This document shows positions 1-7,289 of a stretch of 13,555 nucleotides of DNA, in pieces; position 1 is the first letter of the stretch, and each line of letters opens with the position of its first letter. The notes below the pieces were generated by a model. The model ran no database searches. It had not been told where the DNA came from and worked only from the letters and a program-made list of their open reading frames with translations. A program made the position numbers and the translations under genes. The stretch is from Steroidobacteraceae bacterium (GTDB lineage: Bacteria > Pseudomonadota > Gammaproteobacteria > Steroidobacterales > Steroidobacteraceae), in the NCBI GenBank assembly GCA_021325695.1, contig JAJTCR010000004.1, positions 1 to 13,555 of the forward strand, given 5' to 3'.

Positions 1-723
1 CCAGCCCTCGAAGTCGGCGTCGTACTCGGCGAACCGCACGTCGCGCTGACGCACGGCCGGCCTTCGATCGGGAGGACAGAGCGCATAGTGGTCCGCGAGC
101 ACGCGTCGCAGCGACGGCTCGGCCGCGACCTCCTCGAGCAGGTTCATCATCGAGGCGACTGTGCCACCCGAGAACCCGCCCTGCATCTTGCGCACGCGCA
201 TCTTCACGCGGGTGCAGGGACGGCCATAGCGTTCCCGCGCCTGCGCCTGCAGGTAATGCACGCCGAGGTCGAACGGTACCGAATCGAATCCGCAGCAATG
301 CACGATCCGCGCGCCGGTGCGGCGGGCGGTCGCTTCGTGCTTCTCGAGCATGCGCCGGATCCATTGCGGTTCGCCGGTCAGGTCGCAATAGTCGGTGCCC
401 GTTTCGGCGCACGCCTGCACGAGCGGCTCGCCGTACAGCGCGTACGGGCCCACCGTCGAGACGATCACGCGCGCGCTGGCGCAGAGCCGGCGCAGGTCGT
501 CCGGGCGCGACGCGTCGGCCGTGAGCAGCTCGAGCGCTCCCGCGTCTTTGCCGAGCGCGCTGCGCACCTGCTCGAGCCTGGGTGCGGAGCGGCCCGCCGC
601 CGCCCAGCGCAACTCGCCGTCGAGCCCGAACGTCTCGAAGAGATATCGCGTGAGGATCTGGCCGACGAAGCTGGTGGCCCCGAAGGCGACGACGTCGTGC
701 GGCCGCGTGGCGGGCGGAGTCAT
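1..723 (-). CDS. Saccharopine dehydrogenase-like / trans-acting enoyl reductase family oxidoreductase, N-terminal part
   Basis: The reading frame runs leftward from an ATG at 723-721 and stays open for 241 codons to base 1, so the C-terminal part lies outside the window (family members are usually about 390-420 residues). The N-terminus holds a Rossmann dinucleotide-binding loop, FGATSFVG (residues 14-21). Further family marks are a STVGPYALYGEPLV segment after the fourth beta strand, then YCDLTGEPQWI and an HCCGFDSVPFDLG segment. This is the pattern of the saccharopine-dehydrogenase-like NAD(P)-dependent proteins that include mycobacterial trans-acting enoyl reductases. The substrate cannot be told from sequence. 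It diverges from the DUF485/symporter genes with a 91-bp gap, so it is probably separately transcribed. Family call is firm; true function unknown. Confidence 0.88.
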   Translation of the reverse strand, partial: MTPPATRPHDVVAFGATSFVGQILTRYLFETFGLDGELRWAAAGRSAPRLEQVRSALGKDAGALELLTADASRPDDLRRLCASARVIVSTVGPYALYGEPLVQACAETGTDYCDLTGEPQWIRRMLEKHEATARRTGARIVHCCGFDSVPFDLGVHYLQAQARERYGRPCTRVKMRVRKMQGGFSGGTVASMMNLLEEVAAEPSLRRVLADHYALCPPDRRPAVRQRDVRFAEYDADFEGW

Positions 724-814
724 GACCGCCATCTTAGACCAATGTCTCAGTTTCGCCGCGGAATGGGCTTGCTAGATTCCGGCCACGCGCCCACAGCCAC
801 GAGGGGGACAGTTC
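724..814. promoter_or_regulatory. Divergent intergenic region with Shine-Dalgarno for the DUF485 gene
   Basis: These 91 bases separate the divergent oxidoreductase and DUF485 genes and must carry both promoters. For the plus strand a strong purine tract, GAGGGGG at 801-807, sits 7 bases before the ATG at 815 and supports that start. TAGATT at 773-778 is a possible -10 element but has no convincing -35 partner. A small perfect inverted repeat, AGAC-CAAT-GTCT (736-747), could be an operator but is short enough to be chance. Confidence 0.4.
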
Positions 815-1144
815 ATGGCCGGCCCGCCCAACATCGACTGGAACGCCGTGATCGCCGATCCGCGCTTCCAGACATTGCACCGGAAAAAGCAGGGATTCCT
901 GACCGGATTGATGGTCTTCTCGGTAGTGTTCTATTTCCTGTTGCCGATTGGCGCCGCCTATTTCCAGGAGCTGTTCAAGATGCGGGTGTGGGGCGTCATC
1001 AATTTCGGCCTGGTGTTCGCGCTGACCGAGTTCGTCGTCGCCTGGCTGGTGGCGTTCTATTACTCGCAGCGCGCCGGCGGCGAATTCGACCGGCTCGCTC
1101 GCGAGATCGCGGCCGACTACGAAAAGGGCACGGTGACGCCATGA
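815..1144 (+). CDS. DUF485 family inner-membrane protein (YjcH-like), partner of the symporter
   Basis: This 109-residue protein has a short cytosolic N-terminus with a DPRFQTLHRKKQGF segment. Two hydrophobic helices follow (about residues 28-52 and 62-88), then a charged tail containing GEFDRLAREI. Tail and N-terminal motif match E. coli YjcH and other DUF485 proteins, which are encoded directly upstream of acetate/solute permeases. The related DUF4212 small subunits fill the same position but the GEFDRL tail favours DUF485. The start is backed by a GAGGGGG tract at 801-807. Its TGA overlaps the symporter ATG as ATGA (1141-1144), so the two are translationally coupled. It is inferred to assist or modulate the transporter; the molecular role of the family is not established. 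Confidence 0.9.
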   Translation: MAGPPNIDWNAVIADPRFQTLHRKKQGFLTGLMVFSVVFYFLLPIGAAYFQELFKMRVWGVINFGLVFALTEFVVAWLVAFYYSQRAGGEFDRLAREIAADYEKGTVTP

Positions 1145-3054
1145 ACTTCCTGCAGAACCGTAAAGCCCTCGGCTGGGGAATGGTCGCCCTGCTGCCCGTG
1201 GTCAGCACGGGCGCCTACGCGCAGGGCGCCGTCACGCCCGAGTACCGCTGGCTCACGTTCCTGGTGTTCGCCGTGATCATCGCGCTGACGATGTACGTGA
1301 CCTACGTCGCCGCCAAGCGCGTGAAGTCGGCGTCGGATTTCTACACGGCCGGCGGCGGCGTGACCGGACTGCAGAACGGCTGGGCGATCGCCGGCGACTA
1401 TCTGTCGGCCGCGTCTTTCCTCGGCATCGCAGGCTTGATCTCGCAGTACGGCTACGACGGGTTCATGTACTCGGTCGGCTGGCTCGTGGCCTACATCACC
1501 GTGCTGCTCGTGATCGCCGAGCCCTGCCGCAACATCGGTCGCTACACGCTCTCGGACATCCTCGCGTACCGCAACAATCCGAGGGCGATGCGCATCGTCG
1601 GCGCGATTTCCGTCATCACGGTCTCGACGTTCTACCTGACCGCGCAGATGGTCGGCGGCGGCGTGCTCGTGAAGACGCTGATCGGCATCGACTACGAGAT
1701 CTCCGTGATCGCGGTCGGCGTGCTGATGCTCGCCTACGTGCTGTTCGGCGGCATGGTGGCGACGACCTGGGTGCAGATCATCAAGGCGATCCTGCTGGTC
1801 GCGGCCTCGATAATCCTCGTCATCCTGGTCTGGCTGCCGTACGGGTTCTCACTGCCCGCCTTCCTGCAGGACGTCGTCAACGACCCGAAGGTGCAGGCCA
1901 AGGTGGCCTCGCTGCTCGGCGACCCGGCGAAGAACATGAGCGCCGCGGAACTGGGGCAGCGTTTCCTCGAGCCGGGACTCTACTTCAAGGCGCCGATCGA
2001 CCAGATCTCGCTCGGCATGGCGCTCGTGTTCGGCACGGCCGGACTGCCCCACATCCTGATGCGCTTCTTCACGGTCCCGACCGCGCAGCAGGCACGCAAG
2101 TCCGTGCTGTGGGCCATGGCCATCATCGGCGGCTTCTACGTGCTGACGCTGTTCCTCGGTTTCGGTGCGGCGAAGCTCGTGGGGCCCGCGGCGATTGCCT
2201 CGATCGACGCGGGCGGCAACATGGCGGCCCCGCTCCTCGCGCAGTATCTCGGCGGCGGCGCGAATTCCTTCATGGGCAACTTCATGCTGGCGTTCGTGTC
2301 GGCCGTCGCGTTCGCGACGATCGTCGCGGTCGTCGCGGGCCTCGTGCTGGCCGCAGCCTCGGCCATCGCCCACGACCTGTACGTCGGTGTCTATCACGGC
2401 GGCGACACCGTGCCGCCGCAGCAGCAGGTCCGTGCCGCGCGCATCGCCACGGTCATCGTAGGCGCGATGGCGATCACGATCGGCATCGCGGCCAAGGGCC
2501 AGAACGTCGCGCACCTCGTGGCGCTCGCGTTCGCGGTGGCCGCGTCCGCCAATTTCCCGTGCGTGCTGCTGACGCTGTACTGGAAGCGCTGCAACACCGG
2601 CGGCATCGTGCTCGGCATGATCGTCGGCACCGTGGCGGCGGTCGGCCTCACGCTCGTGTCGCCGAACGTGACGTACCCGAAGGCCGTGCGCGAGGCCTCC
2701 GCGAAGGTGTTTGCCGGCGAGGCCGCCAAGCGCGAGGACATCGTTACGAGGCTCGCCTCTGCCGATCCCGAAGTGGTCAAGGGTGCGCAGGTCGAACAGG
2801 GGGCGCTGGACAAGGCCGTGCAGAAAGCCAAGGACGACGTCGCCAAGGTCGAGGGCAAGGAGCGCTCGCTGGTCGGGCTCGAGGCGCCGCTGTTCACGCT
2901 CAAGAACCCGGGCATCATCTCAATCCCGCTTGGCTTCCTGGCGGTACTGCTGGGCTCCCTGCTGTTCCGCGACCGCCGGTCAGAGGAACTCTGGCCCGAG
3001 GTCTACGCAAGGCAGAACACCGGCATCCTCGCGTCGAAGGCCACCGCGCACTAG
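1141..3054 (+). CDS. actP: ActP-type cation:acetate/solute symporter (SSS family)
   Basis: This 637-residue polytopic inner-membrane protein belongs to the sodium:solute symporter family and is closest in sequence feel to ActP. It has an N-terminal signal-like helix ending near AYA-Q (about residue 29). ActP-like segments include DFYTAGGGVTGLQNGWAIAGDYLSAASFLG, read here as two blocks (residues 63-92), then YVLFGGMVATTWVQIIKA, FGTAGLPHILMRFFTV and ASAIAHDLYVGV. Expected function is sodium- or proton-coupled uptake of acetate or another short carboxylate. The true start is the ATG at 1141, coupled to DUF485; the frame happens to stay open upstream to about base 88, but that stretch is antisense to the oxidoreductase. 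A charged, helical insert of about 78 residues (512-590) sits before the last membrane helix and makes it longer than E. coli ActP (549 residues). Substrate not proven. Confidence 0.9.
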   Translation: MNFLQNRKALGWGMVALLPVVSTGAYAQGAVTPEYRWLTFLVFAVIIALTMYVTYVAAKRVKSASDFYTAGGGVTGLQNGWAIAGDYLSAASFLGIAGLISQYGYDGFMYSVGWLVAYITVLLVIAEPCRNIGRYTLSDILAYRNNPRAMRIVGAISVITVSTFYLTAQMVGGGVLVKTLIGIDYEISVIAVGVLMLAYVLFGGMVATTWVQIIKAILLVAASIILVILVWLPYGFSLPAFLQDVVNDPKVQAKVASLLGDPAKNMSAAELGQRFLEPGLYFKAPIDQISLGMALVFGTAGLPHILMRFFTVPTAQQARKSVLWAMAIIGGFYVLTLFLGFGAAKLVGPAAIASIDAGGNMAAPLLAQYLGGGANSFMGNFMLAFVSAVAFATIVAVVAGLVLAAASAIAHDLYVGVYHGGDTVPPQQQVRAARIATVIVGAMAITIGIAAKGQNVAHLVALAFAVAASANFPCVLLTLYWKRCNTGGIVLGMIVGTVAAVGLTLVSPNVTYPKAVREASAKVFAGEAAKREDIVTRLASADPEVVKGAQVEQGALDKAVQKAKDDVAKVEGKERSLVGLEAPLFTLKNPGIISIPLGFLAVLLGSLLFRDRRSEELWPEVYARQNTGILASKATAH

Positions 3055-3107
3055 CGTCCGCGCGGCCCCGCGTGCGAGCGCAGCAGGGCCGGCGCGCCCG
3101 ACCAGCA

Positions 3108-3142
3108 AGTGATCAGTGACTAGTGGATAGTGACTAGTCGGA
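3108..3142 (+). repeat. Heptamer tandem array, left inverted arm
   Basis: Five tandem 7-base units with consensus AGTGACT fill this 35-bp stretch. Units begin at 3108, 3115, 3122, 3129 and 3136. The second and fourth are exact AGTGACT, the first and third vary in the last bases, and the last ends in CGGA. The whole arm matches the reverse complement of 3256-3290 at 29 of 35 positions, with all differences inside units one to three. The base composition (AT-rich, with several CTAG tetramers) is unlike its surroundings. Confidence 0.85.
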
Positions 3143-3255
3143 ACGCGCGTCGCGCGAAGCCATGGAAGCCCAGCCGCTCACGTGCCGCGGGGCCTGCTTG
3201 TTTCATCGGCATCGGCAGCCCTTGAAATGCTTTGAGCCGGCGGGCGGTACTACAC

Positions 3256-3290
3256 TCCGACTAGTCACTGATCACTAGTCCCTAGTCACT
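3256..3290 (-). repeat. Heptamer tandem array, right inverted arm
   Basis: On the minus strand this is again five AGTGACT-like units. On the plus strand the units begin at 3256, 3263, 3270, 3277 and 3284. It pairs with 3108-3142 as an imperfect 35-bp inverted repeat around a 113-bp centre (3143-3255). It ends only four bases before the GTG start of the next gene and supplies that frame's upstream stop codon (TAG at 3283-3285). Short heptamer arrays of this style are known as intergenic repeats in several bacterial groups; whether this one is mobile cannot be told from a single copy. Confidence 0.85.
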
Positions 3291-3294
3291 TCCC

Positions 3295-5199
3295 GTGTCC
3301 ACTCCGCCTCTCATCGTCGACGCGACGGTCCAGTTCCTTCGGACGCACCTGCCGTTCTCGCGAATGGACCGAAAGGACCTCGAGTTCGTCGCCGCGCGCG
3401 TGAGGCTCGGCTATTTTCCAGTCGGCACGGTGATCGTCGATCCGGCCGGCGGCATTTCCGATTTTCTGTACATCATCCAGCGCGGTCACGTGCGTGTCCG
3501 CAATCCGAACGCCGCGCTCGACGACGAAGTCCGGGGCACCGGCGAATGCTTTCCGGTGATCGCGCTGTCGGCGGCCTCCGCGGGCAGCCGCACGTTCGAG
3601 GCCACCGAGGACGTCTTTTGTCTGCTGCTGCCGCGCGAACACTTCGACGAATTGCGGCGACGGTCCCCCGAGTTCGCGCAGTTCTGCACCGAAGCGCTCG
3701 CGACCATGGTGCAGCTCTCGCTGGGTCAGTTGCTTCATCATTTCTCGCAGCGCGCCGCCGAGCAGCAGACGCTGCTCGAGCCGATCAGCGCGCTGGTGCG
3801 TCGCGATCCGATCTACGCCCGGGCCGACACGTCCGTGCGCGACGCGCTCGAACACATGCGCCGCGAGGGCGTGCGGACGATCGCCGTCGTGGACGACGCG
3901 CGTCGCCCGGTCGGCGTGTTCACGCTGGTCGACCTCGTGGAACGCGTCGTGCTGCCCGGCGTGCCGCTTTCGACGCCGGTTGCGGACGTCATGACGCGTG
4001 ATCCCATCCTGGTCGACGAGTTGAGCACGGCGCAGGAAGCCCTCGCGCTGATGGCGAGCCGGGGCTTTCACCAGCTGCTGGTGATGCGCAGCGGAGAACT
4101 CACGGGCATCGTCACCGAGCGCGACCTTTTCAGCCTGCAACGCGTGACGATGCGCAACGTCACGCAGTCGATCCGCGTCGCGCGCGACCTCCCTGGGCTG
4201 CGTCGCTGCGTCGAGGACATCGAGGCGCTGACGCACAACCTCCTTGCGCAAGGCGCCGCGGCCGAGCCGCTCACCCACACGATCACTTCGCTCAACGACA
4301 CACTGACGCAGCGCCTGTTCGAGTTGCTGCTGCCCGAGTTCCCGTCGGTCGGGCAGTTGCAGTGGTGCTGGCTCGCCGTGGGCAGCGAAGGTCGCCGCGA
4401 ACAGACCGTCGCGACCGACCAGGACAACGCGATCGTGTTCCGTTGCGCGCGCGCCGAGGTCGCGGACGCACGCGAGCGCCTGCTGGAGTTCGCGCGCGCC
4501 GCGAACGCCGCACTGGCCGAGCTCGGCTTCCCGCTGTGCGTCGGCAACATCATGGCGGGGAATCCGGAGTGCTGCCTGTCGCTGGAGGAGTGGCGCGGGC
4601 GCTTCGCGGACTGGATACGCGAGCCGACGCCGACGGCGCTGCTCGGGGCGAACATCTTTTTCGACTTCCGCCCGTTGTTCGGTGACCAGTTGCTGGCCGG
4701 GGAGCTGCGCGAGTGGCTCGATGCGACCGCCGGCGTGAACAAGCTGTTCCTGCGCATGCTGGTGGCGAACGCGCTGCAGGCCGAGCCGCCGCTCGGGTGG
4801 ATCCGCACGTTCCGCACCGATGCCGGCGAGACGATCGATCTCAAGACGCACGGGACCCGGATCTTCGTCGACGCGGCGCGCGCATTTGCGCTCGCGCTGG
4901 GTATCACCGAGACCAATACGTCGCAGCGCATCCGCGTGGCGGGGCGCCGGCTCAACCGCGACGAGCGCGACATCGGCGCGAGCGTCGACGCCTATCACTT
5001 CCTGCAGCTGCTGCGGCTGCGCGCCCAGCTCGGCGGCCTCGAGGCAGGCGGCGTCGAGGCTGCGCGGGACAAGCTCCATCGCGCGCTGAACCGGCTCGAC
5101 CCCTACGCGCTCAACGAACTCGAGCAGCGCATGTTGCGCGAGGCGTTTCGCCAGGCGCGGGCGCTGCAGATGCACCTCGACCAGTCCGTCGGGCACTGA
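3295..5199 (+). CDS. cNMP-binding / CBS pair / DUF294 nucleotidyltransferase-like signalling protein
   Basis: This 634-residue soluble protein has four modules. A cyclic-nucleotide-binding-like beta barrel spans about 20-140, with a GECFPVIAL...GSRTFEATED phosphate-cassette-like segment (83-105). Two CBS motifs lie at about 165-222 and 228-285; the second ends in GIVTERDLF. A DUF294 putative nucleotidyltransferase domain (about 300-430) carries GSEGRREQ (363-370) and TDQDN (374-378), the GlnD-like motif with both metal-binding Asp residues (D375, D377) kept. A helical DUF294_C domain spans about 465-620. The family is thought to sense nucleotides and perhaps modify a partner protein; the target is unknown. 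GTG at 3295 is the first possible start after an in-frame TAG at 3283, and no Shine-Dalgarno is visible. It is followed by the exonuclease gene after two bases. Such genes often lie near ActP-like symporters, as here. Confidence 0.88.
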   Translation: MSTPPLIVDATVQFLRTHLPFSRMDRKDLEFVAARVRLGYFPVGTVIVDPAGGISDFLYIIQRGHVRVRNPNAALDDEVRGTGECFPVIALSAASAGSRTFEATEDVFCLLLPREHFDELRRRSPEFAQFCTEALATMVQLSLGQLLHHFSQRAAEQQTLLEPISALVRRDPIYARADTSVRDALEHMRREGVRTIAVVDDARRPVGVFTLVDLVERVVLPGVPLSTPVADVMTRDPILVDELSTAQEALALMASRGFHQLLVMRSGELTGIVTERDLFSLQRVTMRNVTQSIRVARDLPGLRRCVEDIEALTHNLLAQGAAAEPLTHTITSLNDTLTQRLFELLLPEFPSVGQLQWCWLAVGSEGRREQTVATDQDNAIVFRCARAEVADARERLLEFARAANAALAELGFPLCVGNIMAGNPECCLSLEEWRGRFADWIREPTPTALLGANIFFDFRPLFGDQLLAGELREWLDATAGVNKLFLRMLVANALQAEPPLGWIRTFRTDAGETIDLKTHGTRIFVDAARAFALALGITETNTSQRIRVAGRRLNRDERDIGASVDAYHFLQLLRLRAQLGGLEAGGVEAARDKLHRALNRLDPYALNELEQRMLREAFRQARALQMHLDQSVGH

Positions 5200-5201
5200 G
5201 C

Positions 5202-5921
5202 ATGCTGCCGTCGACGTTCGGCGAAGTGCTGCGGGCCCGGCGCATCCGACGCGCGTTGCCGGCGGAGGTGCAGGAGCGGCTGCGTCGGGTGCGTCGCGGG
5301 TTCCTCGACCGGCCCAGTCTCGACCAGCCGCTCGCGCTCGCCCGGTTCGTGGCACTCGACCTCGAAACGACCGGTCCGCGCATGCTGGTCGACCGCATCA
5401 TCTCGATCGGCGCGCTCGCGGTGACGGACGGTACCGTCCGCCATGACGACGCCTTCGAGACGACGTTGCGCCAGGACCGCTCGAGCGAGGTCGACAACAT
5501 CCTGGTCCACCAGATCGGCGGCCAGGCGCAACTCGGGGGCACCGACCCGGTCGAGGCGCTCGTGAGCTGTCTCGAATTCATCGGCGATTCGCGCATCGTC
5601 GCGTTCCGGGCCGAGTTCGACCAGACGGTGTTCCGACGCGAGGTGCGGTTGCGGCTCGGCGTCCACGCGTGGCCCAGGTTCATCGACCTCGCGGCGCTGC
5701 TGCCCGCGATGGTTCCCGGCACGTCCAACGACACCCTCGACGAGTGGGTGGCCCATTTCGGCCTGCCGCCGGTCGGCCGTCACCAGGCGATCGCAGACGC
5801 CTACGCCACGGCCCAGTTGCTGATGATCGTGCTGCAGGACGCACCACGGGCCGGAATCGAGACGAGCCGTGACCTGCGCGATGCCGAGCAGGCCCAGCGG
5901 TGGCTCGGCCGGCGCCGCTGA
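5202..5921 (+). CDS. DEDDh 3'-5' exonuclease (DNA polymerase III epsilon-like)
   Basis: This 239-residue protein carries all signatures of an RNase T / DnaQ-type exonuclease. ExoI is ALDLETTG with D53 and E55, ExoII is IVAFRAEFDQTVF with D140, and ExoIII is HQAIADAYATA with H194 and D199. The basic N-terminal 48 residues (many Arg) precede the fold and have no recognised domain. It would remove nucleotides from 3' ends of DNA or RNA with two metal ions. It is shorter and otherwise unlike true DnaQ and has no clamp-binding C-terminus that I can see, so it is unlikely to be the replicative proofreader. The ATG lies two bases after the CBS/DUF294 stop. This gene pair is a recurring arrangement in proteobacteria, suggesting a linked but unknown job. 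Confidence 0.9.
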   Translation: MLPSTFGEVLRARRIRRALPAEVQERLRRVRRGFLDRPSLDQPLALARFVALDLETTGPRMLVDRIISIGALAVTDGTVRHDDAFETTLRQDRSSEVDNILVHQIGGQAQLGGTDPVEALVSCLEFIGDSRIVAFRAEFDQTVFRREVRLRLGVHAWPRFIDLAALLPAMVPGTSNDTLDEWVAHFGLPPVGRHQAIADAYATAQLLMIVLQDAPRAGIETSRDLRDAEQAQRWLGRRR

Positions 5922-5959
5922 CAGACGACGGTGCGGCGACGCGGGCAATTCGAACCAGT

Positions 5960-5988
5960 TTGACGCGGGTTGGCCGGGGGCGTCGAAG
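5960..5988 (+). promoter_or_regulatory. Possible sigma-70 promoter for the EAL operon
   Basis: TTGACG (5960-5965) matches five of six -35 bases and is followed 17 bases later by TCGAAG (5983-5988), a poor -10 with three matches. Its placement before the EAL gene and beside the CRP-like site makes it the best candidate in the 90-bp gap after the exonuclease, but the -10 is weak. Confidence 0.3.
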
Positions 5989-6007
5989 TGTGACGCAAGT
6001 CACGCTT
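5986..6007. promoter_or_regulatory. CRP/Clp/Vfr-type binding site
   Basis: The core TGTGA-N6-TCACG (5989-6004) matches the CRP-family palindrome TGTGA-N6-TCACA at nine of ten half-site positions, and the flanks (AAG left, CTT right) extend the symmetry. Its right edge is only four bases before the ATG at 6012, over the place where a ribosome binding site would lie. Binding here would be expected to block transcription or initiation unless the transcript starts further downstream. Confidence 0.55.
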
Positions 6008-6011
6008 TACC

Positions 6012-7289
6012 ATGCCGGACCTTGAACGCTCCGAGAATGCGTTGTCCGCCATCCCCTTGATCCCGCCGAATCCGCGCCTGCTGGTGATCGACGACGACCC
6101 CGCCGTCCGGCAGGTCGTCACCGGGATCGGCCGCGCGGTCGGTTTCGACGTCACGGGCTGCGAGGGCGAAGCATCGCTGGACGACTGCCTCGGCCAGATC
6201 ACGGACCTGATCATCCTCGACCTCGTGATGCCCGTCGTCGACGGCATCGAGGTGATCGAACGCCTGGCCCAGAGCCAGTCGTCGGCGCGACTAGTGCTGG
6301 TGTCGGGACAGGACCGGCGCGTGCTCGCGAGCGCCTCGCGCCTGGCCACGGCGCACGGGCTCAAGGTCGCCGCGGTTTTCGCCAAGCCGTTCAGCTCGAC
6401 CGACCTGCGCGCCTGCCTGACGGAACAGAAGGGCGCGATCAGCGGCGGCGACACCGCGCGGCTGCGTCGCATTCCGCCCGACATCCGGACCGCCCGCATC
6501 GAGCAGGCGCTGCGTGCGCGTGAAATCGTCGTGCATTACCAGCCGCAGGTCAGCGTGAGCACGCTGGAGTGGCTCGGCGTCGAGGCGCTCGTGCGCTGGC
6601 AGCACCCGGAGTTCGGGCTGCTCACGCCCGACACCTTCGTGCCGCTCGTCGAGCGCAATCCCGACCTCGTGCGCCGGTTCACGCAGTACATCCTGCGCAC
6701 GGTCGCGCACGAGATCGTGCCGCCCGACACGGTCGGCGGTTTCACGGGCCGGGTCGCGATCAACGTGACGGCGGACGTGCTCGCGTCGGCGGAGTTCCCG
6801 AACCAGCTGCTCGCGCTGCTGGCCGAAGCAGGACTCGACCACGAGCGCATCGTGCTCGAGGTCACGGAGACGACGCTGCCGGCGGAACCGGTCAAGGCGC
6901 TCGCGATCCAGACGCGCCTGCGCATGCGCGGCGTGTCGCTCGCGGTCGACGACTTCGGGACCGGTCATTCGAGCCTGGAGCGGCTGCACACGTTTCCGAT
7001 GGACGAGCTCAAGATCGACCTGAACTTCGTGCGCGAGTCCACCAGCGACCCGGAAGCGCGTGCGATCGTCAACAGCTCGATCGCGCTCTCGCGCGACCTG
7101 CGCGTGCGCTGCGTCGCCGAGGGCGTCGAGAACGTCGAGTCGCTGCGGCTGCTCTCCGCGCTGCGCTGTGGCTACGCGCAGGGCTATTACATCGGCCGGC
7201 CGATGCCGGCGGGCGAACTCGGAGGCTGGGCGGCGCAATGGGCGCTGCGTCGCGGCGAGGTCCGGGCGCAGCTGGAGTCGGTGCAATGA
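6012..7289 (+). CDS. Response regulator with EAL domain, c-di-GMP phosphodiesterase
   Basis: This 425-residue soluble protein begins with a receiver domain (about 21-140): acidic pocket D27-D29, phospho-acceptor D70 in ILDLVMP, S98 and K125 in AKPF. An EAL domain follows (about 160-410). Its metal and catalytic residues appear complete: E191 of EAL, N251 in AINVTADV, E283 in LEVTET, D313-D314 in DDFGTG, K334 in ELKID, E370 in AEGVEN and Q390 in AQGYYIGRPM. It should hydrolyse c-di-GMP to pGpG, with activity set by phosphorylation of D70, as in RocR-like proteins. No cognate active kinase is present in the window. The ATG at 6012 lacks a clear Shine-Dalgarno and lies next to a CRP-like site. 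Its stop overlaps the next gene as ATGA. Confidence 0.93.
   Translation: MPDLERSENALSAIPLIPPNPRLLVIDDDPAVRQVVTGIGRAVGFDVTGCEGEASLDDCLGQITDLIILDLVMPVVDGIEVIERLAQSQSSARLVLVSGQDRRVLASASRLATAHGLKVAAVFAKPFSSTDLRACLTEQKGAISGGDTARLRRIPPDIRTARIEQALRAREIVVHYQPQVSVSTLEWLGVEALVRWQHPEFGLLTPDTFVPLVERNPDLVRRFTQYILRTVAHEIVPPDTVGGFTGRVAINVTADVLASAEFPNQLLALLAEAGLDHERIVLEVTETTLPAEPVKALAIQTRLRMRGVSLAVDDFGTGHSSLERLHTFPMDELKIDLNFVRESTSDPEARAIVNSSIALSRDLRVRCVAEGVENVESLRLLSALRCGYAQGYYIGRPMPAGELGGWAAQWALRRGEVRAQLESVQ

Larger units (their letters stand above)
3055..3294. other. 240-bp gap holding the inverted heptamer element
   Basis: The gap between the symporter and the CBS/DUF294 gene is mostly filled by the inverted repeat element (3108-3290). 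The 53 bases directly after the symporter stop are GC-rich and show no convincing hairpin-plus-T-tract terminator. No promoter of good quality was found: TTGAAA (3222-3227) and TACACT (3251-3256) resemble -35 and -10 boxes but are 23 bases apart, too far for a standard sigma-70 promoter. Confidence 0.6.

Noticed and set aside
88..1140. Open extension of the symporter frame far upstream of its ATG
   Set aside because: It lies antisense to the clear oxidoreductase and overlaps the DUF485 gene; the coupled ATG at 1141 starts the signal-like helix expected of ActP.
3222..3256. TTGAAA and TACACT as a promoter for the CBS/DUF294 gene
   Set aside because: The boxes are 23 bases apart, outside the range of a standard sigma-70 promoter.
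3162..3278. 38-codon ORF within the centre of the heptamer element
   Set aside because: It has no ribosome binding site, no recognisable motif, and ends inside the repeat arm; an ORF of this length is likely by chance.
3286..5355. Long minus-strand ORF opposite the CBS/DUF294 gene
   Set aside because: It has an Arg/Ala/Gln/Asp-rich composition typical of the antisense of high-GC genes, with no domain; the plus strand encodes four recognisable modules.
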